Origin: Chara braunii
Lineage: Eukaryota > Streptophyta > Charophyceae > Charales > Characeae
Reading direction: 5' to 3'
NCBI GenBank assembly: GCA_003427395.1
Contig: BFEA01000727.1
Location: forward strand, 369,604-414,516
Length of the DNA: 44,913 nucleotides
Of this stretch, positions 10,500-21,465 are shown one piece after another; the stretch's first letter is position 1, and every line of letters begins with the position of its first letter. The notes beneath the pieces are model-generated. The model ran no database searches. It saw only the letters and a program-made list of their open reading frames with translations, and was not told where the DNA came from. The translations under genes were made by a program, and so were the position numbers.

Positions 10500-11702
10500 T
10501 CATGCTCCGGCTGGCAATGGTTCATCCTGATCCCTGAAACTCTCAGCACCAATGGACGAGGCAGGTCGGGAAGAGGAGAAGGATGAAGAAAGAGAGGGTG
10601 ATCTCGCAGGAGCGGGGGTCCGTAGGGGACCTAGCGATGGCTGGAAGGGCCGGAGTGCGGCAACGTGCCGTGTCAGCGGTCGGGCCTGGGAGTTGTGACG
10701 GGGAATCAGCTTCACGGAATGCTGTCCCTGTACGCCAACTTCCGTGACCTCGTAAATGGCTGTGTAGCGTGGGTGGATCTTGGAGGAGCGCGCAGATATC
10801 CGTACCTGCACCAAGTCCCCAACTTTATAGCGGGGCAGTGGTCCTGCCGACGTGTGTCGATTCTCGTAGTCACGGATTTGCCATTGATGTATCCGATCTA
10901 CGGCCTGCTGTCGATAGCGAGCTAACAGGGGATAGGCCCTAGCCATTAAGTCCATGTAGCGGTGGACCTTATCTCGGTTCTGGGCCCGTGTTGCTCTAAC
11001 TTTCGTACCTACTAAGGGGGACAATTGCACCTGAGGGACACTATTGGTTCTCAGTTGAAAGGGGGACACCCCAGTACTACCGTGTGGGGTAGCCCGATAA
11101 ACGGCCAAGATGTGGTCGACAATGACCGGCCAGGGCCGGGTGTCTCCCGCAGTGATATTCCGTCTAAGGGAGGTCTTAATCAGCCGGTTGGCATTCTCTA
11201 CTAGGCCATTGGCTTGAGGCCAATGGCCCGGTGAGTAGATAATCTTAACGTCCGCCCTGACTAGGTGACGTTCTACTTCGCCTTGAAATTCCGACCCATT
11301 GTCCATGTGTACCTCTTCCACGTCTAGATGCATGCACAAAAATCGATTTACGTACCAGGCTACCTCCTGCGAATTCCGGCTGGTCATAGGGTACGCTTCG
11401 ATCCATTTTGAAAAATGATCGACGACTACTAAAAGAACATTGAGTTCTCCCTGATCGCCTAGACCTCTCGGAACGTTGATATCTGTCGTGTCGATGCTAA
11501 CCCTCTGAAAGGGGCGCTCTACACGAGTGGGCACCATCGTCCGAGGCATCTGTACCGGCGCCTTGTCCGCCGCGCAGGCCGGACAATTTTGAACGATGTA
11601 TTCCACATCTTCCCGGATTCCCAACCAGTACCATCCGTTCTTTTCTATGGCTTTTTCCGTGTACTTAACCGCGAAATGGACTGCATCCTCTTCATTAGCG
11701 GC
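10500..11702 (-). pseudogene. Ty3/gypsy integrase core (minus-strand element)
   Basis: Integrase joins retroelement cDNA to host DNA. Visible parts in order: the end of the HHCC zinc finger (NCPACAADK), the catalytic D,D,E triad (D in VSIDTTDI, D in VHMDNGSEFQ, E in NGLVENANRLIK, the last two about 35 residues apart) and a C-terminal tail with YKVGDLVQVR and a basic, Ser-rich end. There is no chromodomain. An in-frame stop at 11703-11705 separates it from its N-terminal part, and the first His of the HHCC finger is not evident. It is preceded on the minus strand by the PHD-like segment. Its stop lies about 150 bp from the oppositely oriented LTR-like block, so the element is truncated on this side. 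Confidence 0.9.
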
Positions 11703-12290
11703 TCATGTCCAATCGAACCTAGCGAGAGGGTGTGGAACCGTCAACCAGCTAGACCCTTCGTTATCATCGACTTTTCGTTTTTGTAACGTCGGTCCCTGCC
11801 AACGATAGTCCTGCGCCCGCTCCGTGACTCTCCGCCTCTCAACTTTAGTAAGTTCTAACAGCGAGTCGCCTGACAGCCTCCGTAGCAGCAGAAGGTCAGT
11901 CCAGGCTTCTGCCCGACGGGCACTTGGCGCAAATCCGTCGGCTGTTCTGGCGTCCAGATACCGCTTCTCGGTAGGGACTTGGTCCGTTCTACAGTTGGGA
12001 CAGACCCATGTCTTTTCACTTCGGTACCTAACNCACTGTCTGTGAGATTTGACCGTATGACACCGACTACANTGTACCCATAAAAGAAAACTGGGCCCTC
12101 CCGGATGTGACCCTTCTTGGTCCGGGACCATAGGCAAAGTACAGAAGAAACAGGGGCTTAGATGCGTTTCAGGGGACGAGTAGGGACTAGACGAGAGAGC
12201 GAGGGAGTTGGATGAGGGAAAAGAGATCGCGTCTGCCATCTCCGGCAAAACCTCCATTCCGGACTCACGCGTCGTTCTTGCGCAGCACAT
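11703..12290 (-). pseudogene. PHD-like zinc finger plus integrase N-terminal segment
   Basis: This frame lies between RNase H and the integrase core. Residues 47-100 (nt 11991-12152) have the C4HC3 spacing of a PHD finger: CFFC, then WV-x-CSRC, then H83 with an ambiguous codon (TGN) at the sixth ligand position, and W-x-C-P-N-C. The ambiguous codon encodes Cys if N is C or T. The tryptophan two residues before the seventh ligand is typical of PHD fingers, which in host proteins usually read histone H3 tails. The following residues (about 125-170: DLLLLRRL, VERRRVTERAQDYRW) look like the gypsy integrase N-terminal region. The segment ends at an in-frame stop, and the frame differs from that of RNase H upstream. 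A PHD finger inside gypsy pol is unusual. Confidence 0.7.
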
Positions 12291-12329
12291 GTAGCTCCCC
12301 GTAATGCGGTTTCGTCGCCGCGACTTATG

Positions 12330-13700
12330 GCCTCCACGGAATAAGTTGCTCGTCGGCGGGACACTTGTTGGGCAGCAGGAGGCGCGTCAATCCATCGGTG
12401 TTACCATGCTGCCGCGTGGCACGGTGGCGGATGTCGAAGTCATAGTCTTGCAGACGCACCGCCCACCTGCCCAGCGTCCCCGTAAGGTCCGTGTTGTTGC
12501 GTAGGGACAGCAGCGACTAATGTTCTGTTACCAGCACGGATTTCTGGCCGTAAAGATACGGTCGGAAATGCTGGATCCCCCACACCACCACCAGGCATTC
12601 ACCTTTGCACGCTTCGTAATTAGCCTGCGCCTGGCTCAGCGTCTTGGACGCATACTCAATGACCTGTTCCCTTCCGTCCGCCCCGTGCTGAGTCAGCACC
12701 GCCGATATCGCCTGAGGCTGCCAGTCTGTGTACAGTGCGAACGGTCTTGTCGGGTCGGGGCGCGCCAACACAGGAGCAGATGTCAGAGCCTCCTTCAACG
12801 CCTGAAACGCCGCTTCACATTCCGGCGTCCAGATCAGCTGTTCCCCTTTCTTCAGCAGGTTCGTGAGGGGCTTCGCTATACTGGCGAACCCCTTGATGAA
12901 GCGTCGGTAATAGGATGTCAGCCCTAGAAAAGCCCGAACCTGGGTGAGTGTGACCGGCGCCGGGGCTTCTTGAACTGCTGCCACCTTCCTCGGATCCGGT
13001 TTTAGTCCATCGACCGTGACGATGTACCCCAAGAATGAGATCTCCGACAAGAAGAACTCGCTTTTCGCCAAGGCCACTTTGAACCCCGCATCTTGTAGTG
13101 CATGCAAAACCCACTCAATGTGTTCAACGTGGTACTCGTGTGTTTTTGAAAAGACCAAAATATCATCCATGTACACAATCACGCAGAAATTGATCAGGGG
13201 CAGGGTCAGTCGGGTTTTGTTAACGAACTCAGCGAAGGCCATATTCATGGCCCGCTGAAACGTTGCAGGGGCGTTACAAATTCCCATAGGACACCGGACC
13301 CATTGCCACGTGCCTTCAAATAGAACAAAAGCGGTTTTGGGTCGGTCCTCCGGTCGGACTGCGACATGGTGAAAACCGTGTCAGATATCGAACTTGGAAA
13401 AGACTCGAGCGGCCCCGATAGTATCCAACAAATCGTCGATTCGCGGCAAGGGATACACATTTTTGGTAGTGATAGCATTCAATTTTCGGTAGTCGATACA
13501 TACCCGGACCGAACCATTTCGTTTTGGCACGAGGACCACGGGAAAAGACCACGGCCCCAGCGATGGTTGACCCACCCCAACCGCTCGAGTTCCCGTACCC
13601 TTTCCAACGCCAACTGTCTTTCTTTAAGGGAATATCGGTACGGTCGGTAATGTATCGGGGCGTGATCCCCGGTATCAATCGCGTGCTGTATCAAAGGGTT
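12330..13700 (-). pseudogene. Ty3/gypsy reverse transcriptase and RNase H (minus-strand element)
   Basis: Reverse transcriptase copies element RNA to DNA and RNase H degrades the template. Visible in order: HAIDTGDHAPIHYRPYRYS (about 13690-13630), a frame change near 13575, VVLVPKRNGSVRVCIDYRKLN, the first catalytic Asp in FSKFD, a TGA at 13378-13380, CPMGICNAPATFQRAM, the YMDD box (13162-13173), FLGYIVTVDGLKPDP and TSYYRRFIKGFASIAKPL. RNase H follows with PFALYTDWQPQAISAVL, then a TAG at 12517-12519 in a position where gypsy RNase H normally has Gln. Continuing in frame gives GRWAVRLQDYDFDIRHR before the final stop near 12330. Domain content is complete, but the frame is broken at least three times. 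Confidence 0.92.
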
Positions 13701-14548
13701 AGCCCTATGTCGTGGTCCTGAATACAGACGGCCTCAGGACAGGCCCGTATAACTGCCAGGAGGAGGCGTCGGTATTCATCCGGAACACGGGCTGGTAACT
13801 GAACTTCTACGGTTCCCCTAGGAACTTAAAGGGAGACCGTCGTCGTAACCGTGGGGACCGTCGCGTTGGCATCGGGCGAGGCCCCAAACAAAGAGTTGTC
13901 GGTTTTCGCCGAAAGGACAGTCGCAATAAGTTGACTGTCCGCCGGGCTCATCGGCTCGCTTTCCATGTCACTGTCACTATCCAGTTCGGGTTCGGCCGAG
14001 GGTTCTACCGAAAAGGCCTGCGTCAGTTCCCTCGGTCCCCACCGATATTCCCTTGTCCGGGGTTGAAACGACACCCCCTCTTTCAAAAGTATCGCGGCTT
14101 TCTCATTCGTGAGTAGGGGCCGTGGAGGTCGAAAAGATAAATCGCACAGCCCCCTCAGCTCGGTAAATCTTTCAGGTAGGGGGTCCGTCTTGAGATATAA
14201 GGACGCAGGGGGTTCCGAAAGGTCTGCTATTCGGGACACCCTCAGCAGGGGTTCCCCCTGCACCACGGAGGAGAACGCGTGCGACTGGTTGGACTAACTC
14301 CGAACTATTTCCAGTGGTTCTCGCCGCCAAGAATGGCGTCACCGATCCTGCACTCGGATTGGATATCGGTCGGGTGCATTAGCCTCGTCAGTTTCCGTCG
14401 ATGGTTCATTTTTGCCTGGTAACAGACGTCGGATCATGTTGATCTGATGGGCTTTCGTGGTGAGTCGAGGCGCCGGCTGGGTGCGCATGCGCACTGCCAG
14501 TCTCATTGGTATCATTTGGGGTTTGGGGTGGGCCGATGTGAGCACCAC
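13701..14548 (-). pseudogene. protease-RT linker of the minus-strand pol
   Basis: The frame of gag-protease continues past its stop at 14549-14551 with further stops (about 14339 and 14294), then an open run of 146 codons (13826-14266). That run includes LPERFTELRGLCDLSF, PRPLLTNEKAAILLKEGV and an acidic stretch ELDSDSDMESEPMSPADS. It carries no catalytic motif. Position and content fit the variable spacer between protease and RT of gypsy polyproteins. It ends with VPRGTVEVQL-like sequence and a frame change near 13700. Confidence 0.6.
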
Positions 14549-16432
14549 CTAACAGCTGTCAAAGTGCATTCGCGCTCCAACCGCCGCCTGCCACGGAATG
14601 CCTAGCAGAACATCATACGCCTGTACATCCAGCACGATCACGTCGCACAAACAATGCACCCGCCCCACCCGTATAGGCACGTTCGTTATTCGCCCCTTAC
14701 AATGAATATTGTCTTCCGTAGCGGATATATACAGGTCATCCAGTCGGAGGGGTTGAACCTGTCCCTCCCTTCCCAACTGTTTCGTCAACGTCCAAGAAAT
14801 GGTGACCGCCGACGATCCCGAATCTAGGATGGCGGCCGAGGGATTTCCCCAGACCTCGCAGTCACACTCAACGCTTTTCCAGGTTATAGGATAGGCTCGG
14901 AGGAATACCTCGGGTTTTTTCGAGGCGGAGTCTACGGTCTGGATCATTCCTATTCGGTCGGCTTCGTGCACCTTTGAGGTCGAGGGCTGCGACTCCTCGT
15001 TTGTGGGTAGGTCCCGTAGGACCGACTTTTTGCCCTTTCGACTTTCCTCGAATCGGCGCCTGTTTTTGAGGCATCGTTCGATTAAGTTTTCGTAAGCCGC
15101 TTCGGAAATGGTTAGCAGATAGGGAATAGGGACGGGCATCCGAAGATCCAGAGCCTTCAAGGCATCCAATACGTAGATATGGCCATCCTTGTATTCAGGA
15201 CCAGGCGCCGCAAGGTCTTCGAACCCTGGTCTCCACGGCCCGAGGTCGCTTTCCTCGGTAATTCGTTGGATGTGACGTATCACTCCGATGGTCCCGGGTT
15301 CGAACATCGCCGCAGCCATGTATTCATCGGGCCCTATCTCGGTGGCCGCAGGGGTCACCATTTCCGTTGCCCCGGTATCCATCACCGTGGCCACCCTCCC
15401 CTGTCCTGCAGCAGTTGGAGCAGCCAACGGGATTTGGGAAGGCCCAGCGGGCCCACCCTGAGCTCGAGGTTTCGGGCAATCTTTCGCAAGGTGACCTGGC
15501 TGATTGCAGTTATAACAGCGTAGGGACTGGACAGCCCCGGCCACGGCCGGTATTACCATAGGGGCCCCGACAGCCATAGCCGCTTGTTGCCGTTGTGCGG
15601 CGGCTAGGCGTTGCCGTTGCAGGCCCTGAACAAACTCCATCAACGGGGCCACTACCGTAACTAATTGTGTCGCGACCTCCTTCATGGACACTTCTTCCTC
15701 ACCCCGGCCTCCTCGTGCTTGACTAGGGCTACGGGAGGCCGAAGCAGAGGAAGAAGCTTTTTGATCCACGCCCTTTTTTGCCGGACCCAACCTGAAGCGA
15801 TCTTCGAACATTCGTGCCGTAGCAGAGAATCTATTGCGTCGAACACCCGAAGGGTCATCTTCATCGGATTCTAAGTCCAGGCCCACATCGTAATTTTCTT
15901 TCCCGTACTTAATTGCGTACTGAATTAGCTCTGTCAGGGTATGTTCTATAGGGTTGCATTTCTTGCGGATCTTTTTTCGCAGACGAGAATCTGACAGTCC
16001 TCTGACGAAATCAGTCCGTACCATTTTCTCGTCCACCTCGGAGTGTTCGGCTAAGTACGTAAAACGTTCAACATATCTGGCCAAGGTCTCCCGAGGCTGC
16101 TGCGTGTATTCCTTTAATAAACGGAGGCATTGACCCGGTGCGATGTGATCAAATCTATCGAGAAATTTCCTCTGGAAGGATGTCCAATTAGTGAAGGGGT
16201 TATGTCCATACCACTCAAAAGCGGTTCCGGCTAACCTTCCGGGTATTCGTTCTCGGAGCAACTGATCCGACCAGCCCTGGGCTTTCAAGGCCGCTAGCCA
16301 GGTACGAGGGTCGGTGTCATCTTCGGAGAAAATGGGAACTTCGGAAGGAGGAGGTACAAAGTACAGGGGATGATTGGCCATCCCCGCGTGGTTGTCACCG
16401 TCGTTTTCACCCCCAATTGCGGGTTCCACCAT
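14549..16432 (-). CDS. Ty3/gypsy gag-protease polyprotein, 627 aa
   Basis: This is the one long open frame left in the minus-strand element. Residues 25-190 form a Retrotrans_gag-type capsid region (DPRTWLAALKAQGWSDQ, TNWTSFQRKFLDRFD, YVERFTYLAEH). Residues 215-300 are Ser/Gln/Ala-rich. A CX2CX4HX4C zinc knuckle (C306, C309, H314, C319) binds RNA. A retropepsin-like protease follows, with the active-site triplet Asp-Ser-Gly at 537-539 (AAILDSGSSAV) and a C-terminal LLGIPW at 609-614. A second Asp-Thr-Gly lies at 352-354 in low-complexity sequence and is probably chance. The start is the first Met and lies 4 bp from the shared leader repeat at 16436. The stop falls just after the protease, so pol would need readthrough or is simply disconnected. 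Confidence 0.9.
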   Translation of the reverse strand: MVEPAIGGENDGDNHAGMANHPLYFVPPPSEVPIFSEDDTDPRTWLAALKAQGWSDQLLRERIPGRLAGTAFEWYGHNPFTNWTSFQRKFLDRFDHIAPGQCLRLLKEYTQQPRETLARYVERFTYLAEHSEVDEKMVRTDFVRGLSDSRLRKKIRKKCNPIEHTLTELIQYAIKYGKENYDVGLDLESDEDDPSGVRRNRFSATARMFEDRFRLGPAKKGVDQKASSSASASRSPSQARGGRGEEEVSMKEVATQLVTVVAPLMEFVQGLQRQRLAAAQRQQAAMAVGAPMVIPAVAGAVQSLRCYNCNQPGHLAKDCPKPRAQGGPAGPSQIPLAAPTAAGQGRVATVMDTGATEMVTPAATEIGPDEYMAAAMFEPGTIGVIRHIQRITEESDLGPWRPGFEDLAAPGPEYKDGHIYVLDALKALDLRMPVPIPYLLTISEAAYENLIERCLKNRRRFEESRKGKKSVLRDLPTNEESQPSTSKVHEADRIGMIQTVDSASKKPEVFLRAYPITWKSVECDCEVWGNPSAAILDSGSSAVTISWTLTKQLGREGQVQPLRLDDLYISATEDNIHCKGRITNVPIRVGRVHCLCDVIVLDVQAYDVLLGIPWQAAVGARMHFDSC

Positions 16433-16981
16433 CGCGGTAGGCGCGCGGAAAGGCAGGGCACAAAAGGAGAAGAACGCGCGAGAAGAAAGAAGAAGAAGAA
16501 GGAGAAGGAGGAAGGGAAGAGTGTAGGAGGAGAGGGAGAACGAGAAACGGGTTCGTCGCGAAGAAGGAGATTGTTGTAATTATCGATCTTGGAAGAGGAG
16601 TGCCCAGTAAGCGCTAATCATTGGTTCGCATCCTTTGCACACATCTCCGTCGCACCTACCGATTGAATGGTTCGGTGAAGTGTATGGACGGTGGTGACCT
16701 CGGCGATTACTGCAGGGAGCGCCGAAGAAGGTTCGTTGAACCTTATCGTTTAGAGAAAGGGAAGGGGGAGAAGGAGGAAGAGAACAAGAGAAAGGGGCGG
16801 GGAGGACGCCTACATGAGCTAGTCATCGGATAGCGACGACAAACAGTGGCACAAACAACGACGACAACGACTCCAACGAAGACGGTGACGACAACGGGGA
16901 GCGGGAGAAAGAACGGGTGAGTCCCGTTCCTCGAGGCGGAATTCCATCACCCATATAATAGTAATAATAATATAGTAATAA

Positions 16982-17023
16982 TAGTGAAATTGAATAAATA
17001 AACAAATAAATAAATAAATAAAA
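16982..17023. repeat. (AAAT)n-like tract
   Basis: AAATAAACAAATAAATAAATAAATA-type sequence in leader unit 1, preceded by an AT-rich stretch. The equivalent in copy 2 is at about 42890-42931. Confidence 0.85.
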
Positions 17024-17594
17024 CCAATGAATCTACCACCGAAATGTGGAAAGATTCGCTATGATATAGCTTATGTGCATGAGAGAGAGTTAAAGGGAGA
17101 AAGAGAGTTCTTCTTCTTCCTCTTCTAAAAATCCTCCATCTCCTCCTCACCATCTCGCCGCCTGACTTCTCAGTATCAGCAGACTACGACAGAGAGAGAG
17201 AGAGCTTCCTGACCATCATCGTAGCCGTCGTGAAAAGTCCGATACGACTGTATCTGACTATAGAGGTAGCTATAATACATTTATTATGACTTACTTATTA
17301 CTAATATTGTTATTATTATATTGTTATTTCTACTATTATTTATTATTGCTTATTTTATATATGTATTTTTTATTTAGTGATATGGATGGAAATGCCTAGT
17401 AAGCACGAGTCATTTGCTCGCACTGATTACGTCTGTACCCTTTATACACGCCGTCGTCGCTCCTATCGATTGAATAGTCCAATGAATTGTCTGGATTGCA
17501 TTGATCTCGGTGGTTGCCGCTGGGGGTGATGTGAAAGGTTCATTGGACCTTATCATTTAGAGGGAGAAGAGGGAAATAGCGGGGGAAGCAAAGA

Positions 17595-17648
17595 GAGAAG
17601 AAGAAGAAGAAGAAGAAGAAGAAGAAGAAGAAGAAGAAGAAGAAGAAA
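17595..17648. repeat. (AGA)n microsatellite
   Basis: A run of AGA/GAA triplets about 54 bp long lies within a longer purine-rich tract. The equivalent at 43500-43567 is longer and interrupted, so this site has changed length since the copies separated. Confidence 0.9.
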
Positions 17649-17866
17649 AGGAATGAGAAAGGGGTGAAGAGGGAGACTTACCCGATCAACTTGGTAACGG
17701 TCGACTCCCACGCCATGCCTTCGACATACGGCGTAACGCGGCGGATCGTGTTGGAGAGAGGGGAGTAACTAGTCGACCGGGCGAAGACGACGACGGGGAG
17801 AAGAGGAAGGAAAAGGGTAAGTCTCCTACCCCACGTCTAGCCTAGCGCTACCCCATCGATAATGTG

Positions 17867-17867
17867 A

Positions 17868-17899
<32 letters not shown>

Positions 17900-18010
17900 A
17901 ATAAAGAAATTTAACAACGTGGGACTGTACATCACGTGTGTGTGAGTGTGTGTGTATGTGTGTGTGAGGGTTTGTGTGTGTGAGAGAGAGAGAGAGAGAG
18001 GGAGAGTTCG
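17867..18010. repeat. (AAAT)n, (TG)n and (GA)n composite microsatellites
   Basis: An (AAAT)n run (17867-17902) is followed after about 35 bp by a TG-rich run (17936-17980) that passes directly into (GA)n (17981-18003). The same order occurs in copy 2 at about 43785-43922. Confidence 0.9.
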
Positions 18011-18087
18011 TCTTCTTCCTCCTCTAAATCCGCCATCTCCCCTCACCCTCTCACTACATGGCTTCTCAGTATCTGCGGACAACGTGG

Positions 18088-19160
18088 GACTTGACGACAT
18101 TGGAGTCACACTCGACGTTAGGATTAAGGCATTTTTGACGAGTTACTATTTGGGCCTGTGCCGAAGACTTGGTGTTGACGACATGCCCATCTTCCCCTCT
18201 TCTTCGTCTAACCTCCCTCTTTTCTCGTCTGGGTATGATCAGGTTTGGCGTAGTCTTCCTGTGTAAGGCGCCAGGCCCCTTTACACCATGGGATGAAGAT
18301 GATGATGTATGATCGGGGCTGCATTGCAATATTGATTATTCGGATCATAGGTACCTAAAGTCTTCAACTATGCTATCTTATACTTCATACGAGAGGTCAG
18401 TTCTCGATCCATTCTGCGCCGATACAGTAGGCGACGGGGCGCACGTGTGTGTGAGGGAGAGAAGGAGAGAGAGAGAGAGGGAGAGAGATAGAGATCAGGG
18501 AGAGCGAGGGAAAGAGAGAGATCGAAGGAAGATAGAGATCAAGGAGAGAGAGGGAAAGAGAGAGATTGAAGGGGGAAAAAGATCAAGGAGAGAAAGGGAA
18601 AGAGCCTATAAGTCCCTACCGCTTCTCGCCGCGCACTATGTGGATCGATAAAGGAGCAAATCAAAAATGGACAGCGTATATTTTCACGTTTCAGCAGAAG
18701 ATTCATTCCGCTTTTGCTCATCCTATCGATCGAATGATCGTGTGTGTGTGTGTGTGTGATAGAGAGAAAGAGAGAGTTCTCTCCTTCCTCCTCTAAGACC
18801 ACCACCCCTCGCCCTCTCGCTGCACGATCCAGTCATCTACTACTACTACTACTACTACGAGAGGAAAGGGAGAGAGGATTACGATCATGAGCGACGTGTC
18901 GGGTAGGAAGCCTCCAAGGTCACGATTGGATTCGCGCGGTTTCAAGATCGATCGTNTCCCCATCACGACGGCGAAAGAGTCACTTCAACACATACGTATG
19001 GCCGCGGTTGTCCGCGCGCTACTGGATTGATAGAACGAGCAAATCTAGAAATGGCAATGTATATTGCCACGTTTCATCCTATCAATGGACTGTGAGAAAG
19101 TGTGTGTATGCTTGTGTGAGAGTGAGAGAGAAAGAGAGAGAGGAAGAGAAGAAAGATCGA

Positions 19161-19194
<34 letters not shown>

Positions 19195-19625
19195 TGAGAG
19201 AGAAAGTTGTGACTCTGGGACTTGACGACATTTGGACCCAGACTCTACATTGGGCTTCAGACATTTGACGAGGGATTACCTGGGACTAGTACCGAAGACT
19301 TGGTGCTGACGACATTCCCATCTCCCCCCTCTTGTGCATATGATCCCCTCCTCTTCGTCTGTGTATGGTCTGGACCATGGCACATCCTTCCTGTATATAG
19401 CGCCAGGCCCTTCACGCCGTTGTACGATGATGATGTATGTCGAGACTGTATTGCCACATTGATCGGGACGGATCAATGGCATCTAAGTCTTCAGCTCGCC
19501 ATCTTGTACTTTGTACTGAGAGGTCGGTTCTTGTTCTGTCTACACCTTTACAGTATGCAACGGGGTGTGTGTGTATGTGAGAAAGAGAGAGAGAGAGAGA
19601 GAGAAGAGAGAATTCTTCTTATTCC
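18088..19625. repeat. diverged tandem duplication, about 1.12 kb period
   Basis: The segment near 18088-18500 recurs near 19210-19625. Shared words include ACTTGACGACATT, CCGAAGACTTGGTG, TGACGACAT, CCTCCCTCTT-like text, CGCCAGGCCC, GATGATGATGTATG and GAGAGGTC, each copy leading into TG-rich then GA-rich tracts. Further GA/TG composite tracts lie at 18440-18600, 18737-18775 and 19096-19205. A (CTA)n run lies at 18836-18858. The open frames through here are low-complexity by-products. Confidence 0.65.
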
Positions 19626-20270
19626 TCTTCTTAGTCCACCATCTCCCTCTCACCCTCTCGTTATCTGACTTCACTGCATCAGCAGACTATGAGAAAGAGA
19701 GAGAGAGGACTGAGGCGAGCGCTGATCAAGGTCCGTTGCGGTGCGAGATCATCTTTCCCATGGAAGTGCTTGCTGACCTCTCAAAGTGCTCTCGCATGAG
19801 TCACCGATCTGCACTAGACAGATAAGTTGGATATATGCTAGATCTGTAATGGACGAGTTCTCTCCTTCATCTGACATCCGGACAAGAGGACCAAAACAAC
19901 AACAACAACATGTTAATCGATTCAAAGGCAAACACGTGTAAATGTAGAGGGAGAACGAGAGAGGACCAAGGGTGGACGAGGAGCATGACGAAGAAGAGGA
20001 GTGTGACGAGGAGGGAAGAGCGGAAGAACAGTAGGTGGAAGAGAGGGAAAGAGAATGAGGGCGCCGAGCGCCAAGTAGGATACCAACATTGGTTCTTCGT
20101 TGATGATGACGGAACTATTTCAGCATTATCAATTATGAGCTTTTACCATGCTCTTACCTGGTGGGACACGTAATGCAATCTGACTTTTGGATCGAGGTCA
20201 CGAGTATATGGTCACCATGCGTACGATGGAGTTGATTTCTAAAATTCCTATCGATCATTTCTTTTGCATT
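19626..20270. other. purine-rich intergenic DNA
   Basis: GA-rich sequence (19690-19712), a short CAA run near 19895-19909 and AG-rich DNA (19940-20070) are visible. No gene or RNA is supported. Confidence 0.45.
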
Positions 20271-20273
20271 TAT

Positions 20274-20295
20274 TTTATTATTATTATTATTGTTA

Positions 20296-20336
<41 letters not shown>

Positions 20337-20350
20337 GTTGTTGTTGTTGT
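20274..20350. repeat. (ATT)n/(GTT)n microsatellite
   Basis: A trinucleotide run with GTT interruptions, the first of six ATT tracts between 20270 and 25120. Confidence 0.95.
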
Positions 20351-20856
20351 CGCCGAGCAGGCGAGGTTGTGGATCAGGCTGAACAGGATCTGCCATCTGC
20401 AGTCTGGGCGCCGAATTGGCCCGAACACCAGGAAGGATGCCGACATTGGGTCGGCAATGGTGATGATGATGATGTGGGGGCACCTACATCGTATAGGCGA
20501 TGGATTGCATAGGCGGCATCTTCAAGTACTTCGGCTGCCGATGAATGTGAACAATTGCATTGTCAATTCGTAGGTCGTTGTCTGTAGTGGCTGTGTAAGG
20601 GTAGGCTGTGCACTGAGCACCAAGTGTGAGAGTAAGGCGACTGGACTCTTGTGGTGAAGTAGAGAGGATATGCTCTCCTTGACACTGGTCTCAGTGTTAC
20701 AGTCTACATTGGTGCTATATGGCCACAATGCTGCTTTCTGGACACTGTACTACTATCTTACCTTCAACGTGATTGGGCAGTCTGGGCATTGTCACCTTGC
20801 TGTTGCTCATTTTCCTTTCAATTAGATTATTATTATTATTATTATTATTATTGTTA

Positions 20857-20907
<51 letters not shown>

Positions 20908-21134
20908 GCAATCAGACTCGCTTTCATTCACACTTTTCATGTATGTAGACCGCAACACAGCAAGCTGGCGACTTGCGCCTACTCAAAACTCAGAGATATG
21001 ATGATCTAGATACGAGTATGTTTTAAACTGGCTACAATGACTCAGCCCAACAACTCTGCTCACGTACACCGGACTACTCATGATACCTTATACACGACGA
21101 TATTACACCGACGCGAGGGTCACGGCTAACCTAC

Positions 21135-21465
21135 GAGATCGGGCAGGCAGTCTGACTGAACAAACAGACAGTCGGACTAGACAAATTGATAGTCGGACTG
21201 GACAGCCGGGAGACGGACAAACAGACAAAACATATATACATACAAGCATACTGGCAAAACAGCCGAACAGACAGCTACAGTCAGACACTAAGGCAAATGG
21301 CCAGGCAAATAGACACATCCACAAAAGGAGGGAGAAAAGAAAGAAGACAGACTGATACATATAACAACAGAAAGAGTAGGCAGGTTTACAAAAACGAGTT
21401 TACAAGACCAGACACCTACAGGCAGGTAGAGAAAACAAGGACGGACAGAAATGGCAGACAAACAC
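21135..21465. repeat. CAGACA-type minisatellite
   Basis: Short irregular repeats of ACAGACAGTCGGACT, GACAAACAGACA and GGCAGACA-like words. Related ACAGAC words appear again near 23910-24010. Confidence 0.65.

Larger units (their letters stand above)
10500..16432 (-). mobile_element. Ty3/gypsy retrotransposon, coding part, degenerate
   Basis: The order gag, protease, RT, RNase H, PHD-like finger, integrase identifies Ty3/gypsy (integrase last) on the minus strand. Its leader lies to the right (16436 onwards). No 3' LTR follows integrase: the adjacent DNA is the plus-oriented LTR-like block ending near 10340. Multiple stops and frameshifts outside gag-protease make it non-autonomous. Confidence 0.9.
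16436..18990 (-). repeat. repeat-rich leader or LTR sequence of the minus-strand element, copy 1
   Basis: This block is repeated at 42345-44913 in the same orientation with only a few differences per 100 bp by eye plus microsatellite length changes. It starts 4 bp upstream of the gag ATG, so it is the element's 5' leader and perhaps its 5' LTR. Internally it has two diverged units of about 790 bp, starting near 16601 (TGCCCAGTAAGCGC) and 17391 (TGCCTAGTAAGCAC). Each contains ACCTTATC[GA]TTTAGAG, a purine-rich run, an (AAAT)n tract and a TTCTTCYTCCTC block ahead of CTTCTCAGTATC. I found no PBS between it and gag. Confidence 0.75.

Noticed and set aside
9876-10586. 236-codon plus-strand open frame
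   Set aside because: It runs through the LTR-like right-end block and then antisense to the integrase tail; no domain of its own.
14549-16432. Second protease active site at residues 352-354 (Asp-Thr-Gly) of gag-protease
   Set aside because: It sits in low-complexity sequence without the flanking hydrophobic strand or a C-terminal partner; the site at 537-539 has both.
17946-18651. Open frames rich in RERERE or VCVCVC
   Set aside because: They are translations of (GA)n and (TG)n tracts in the repeat-rich leader.
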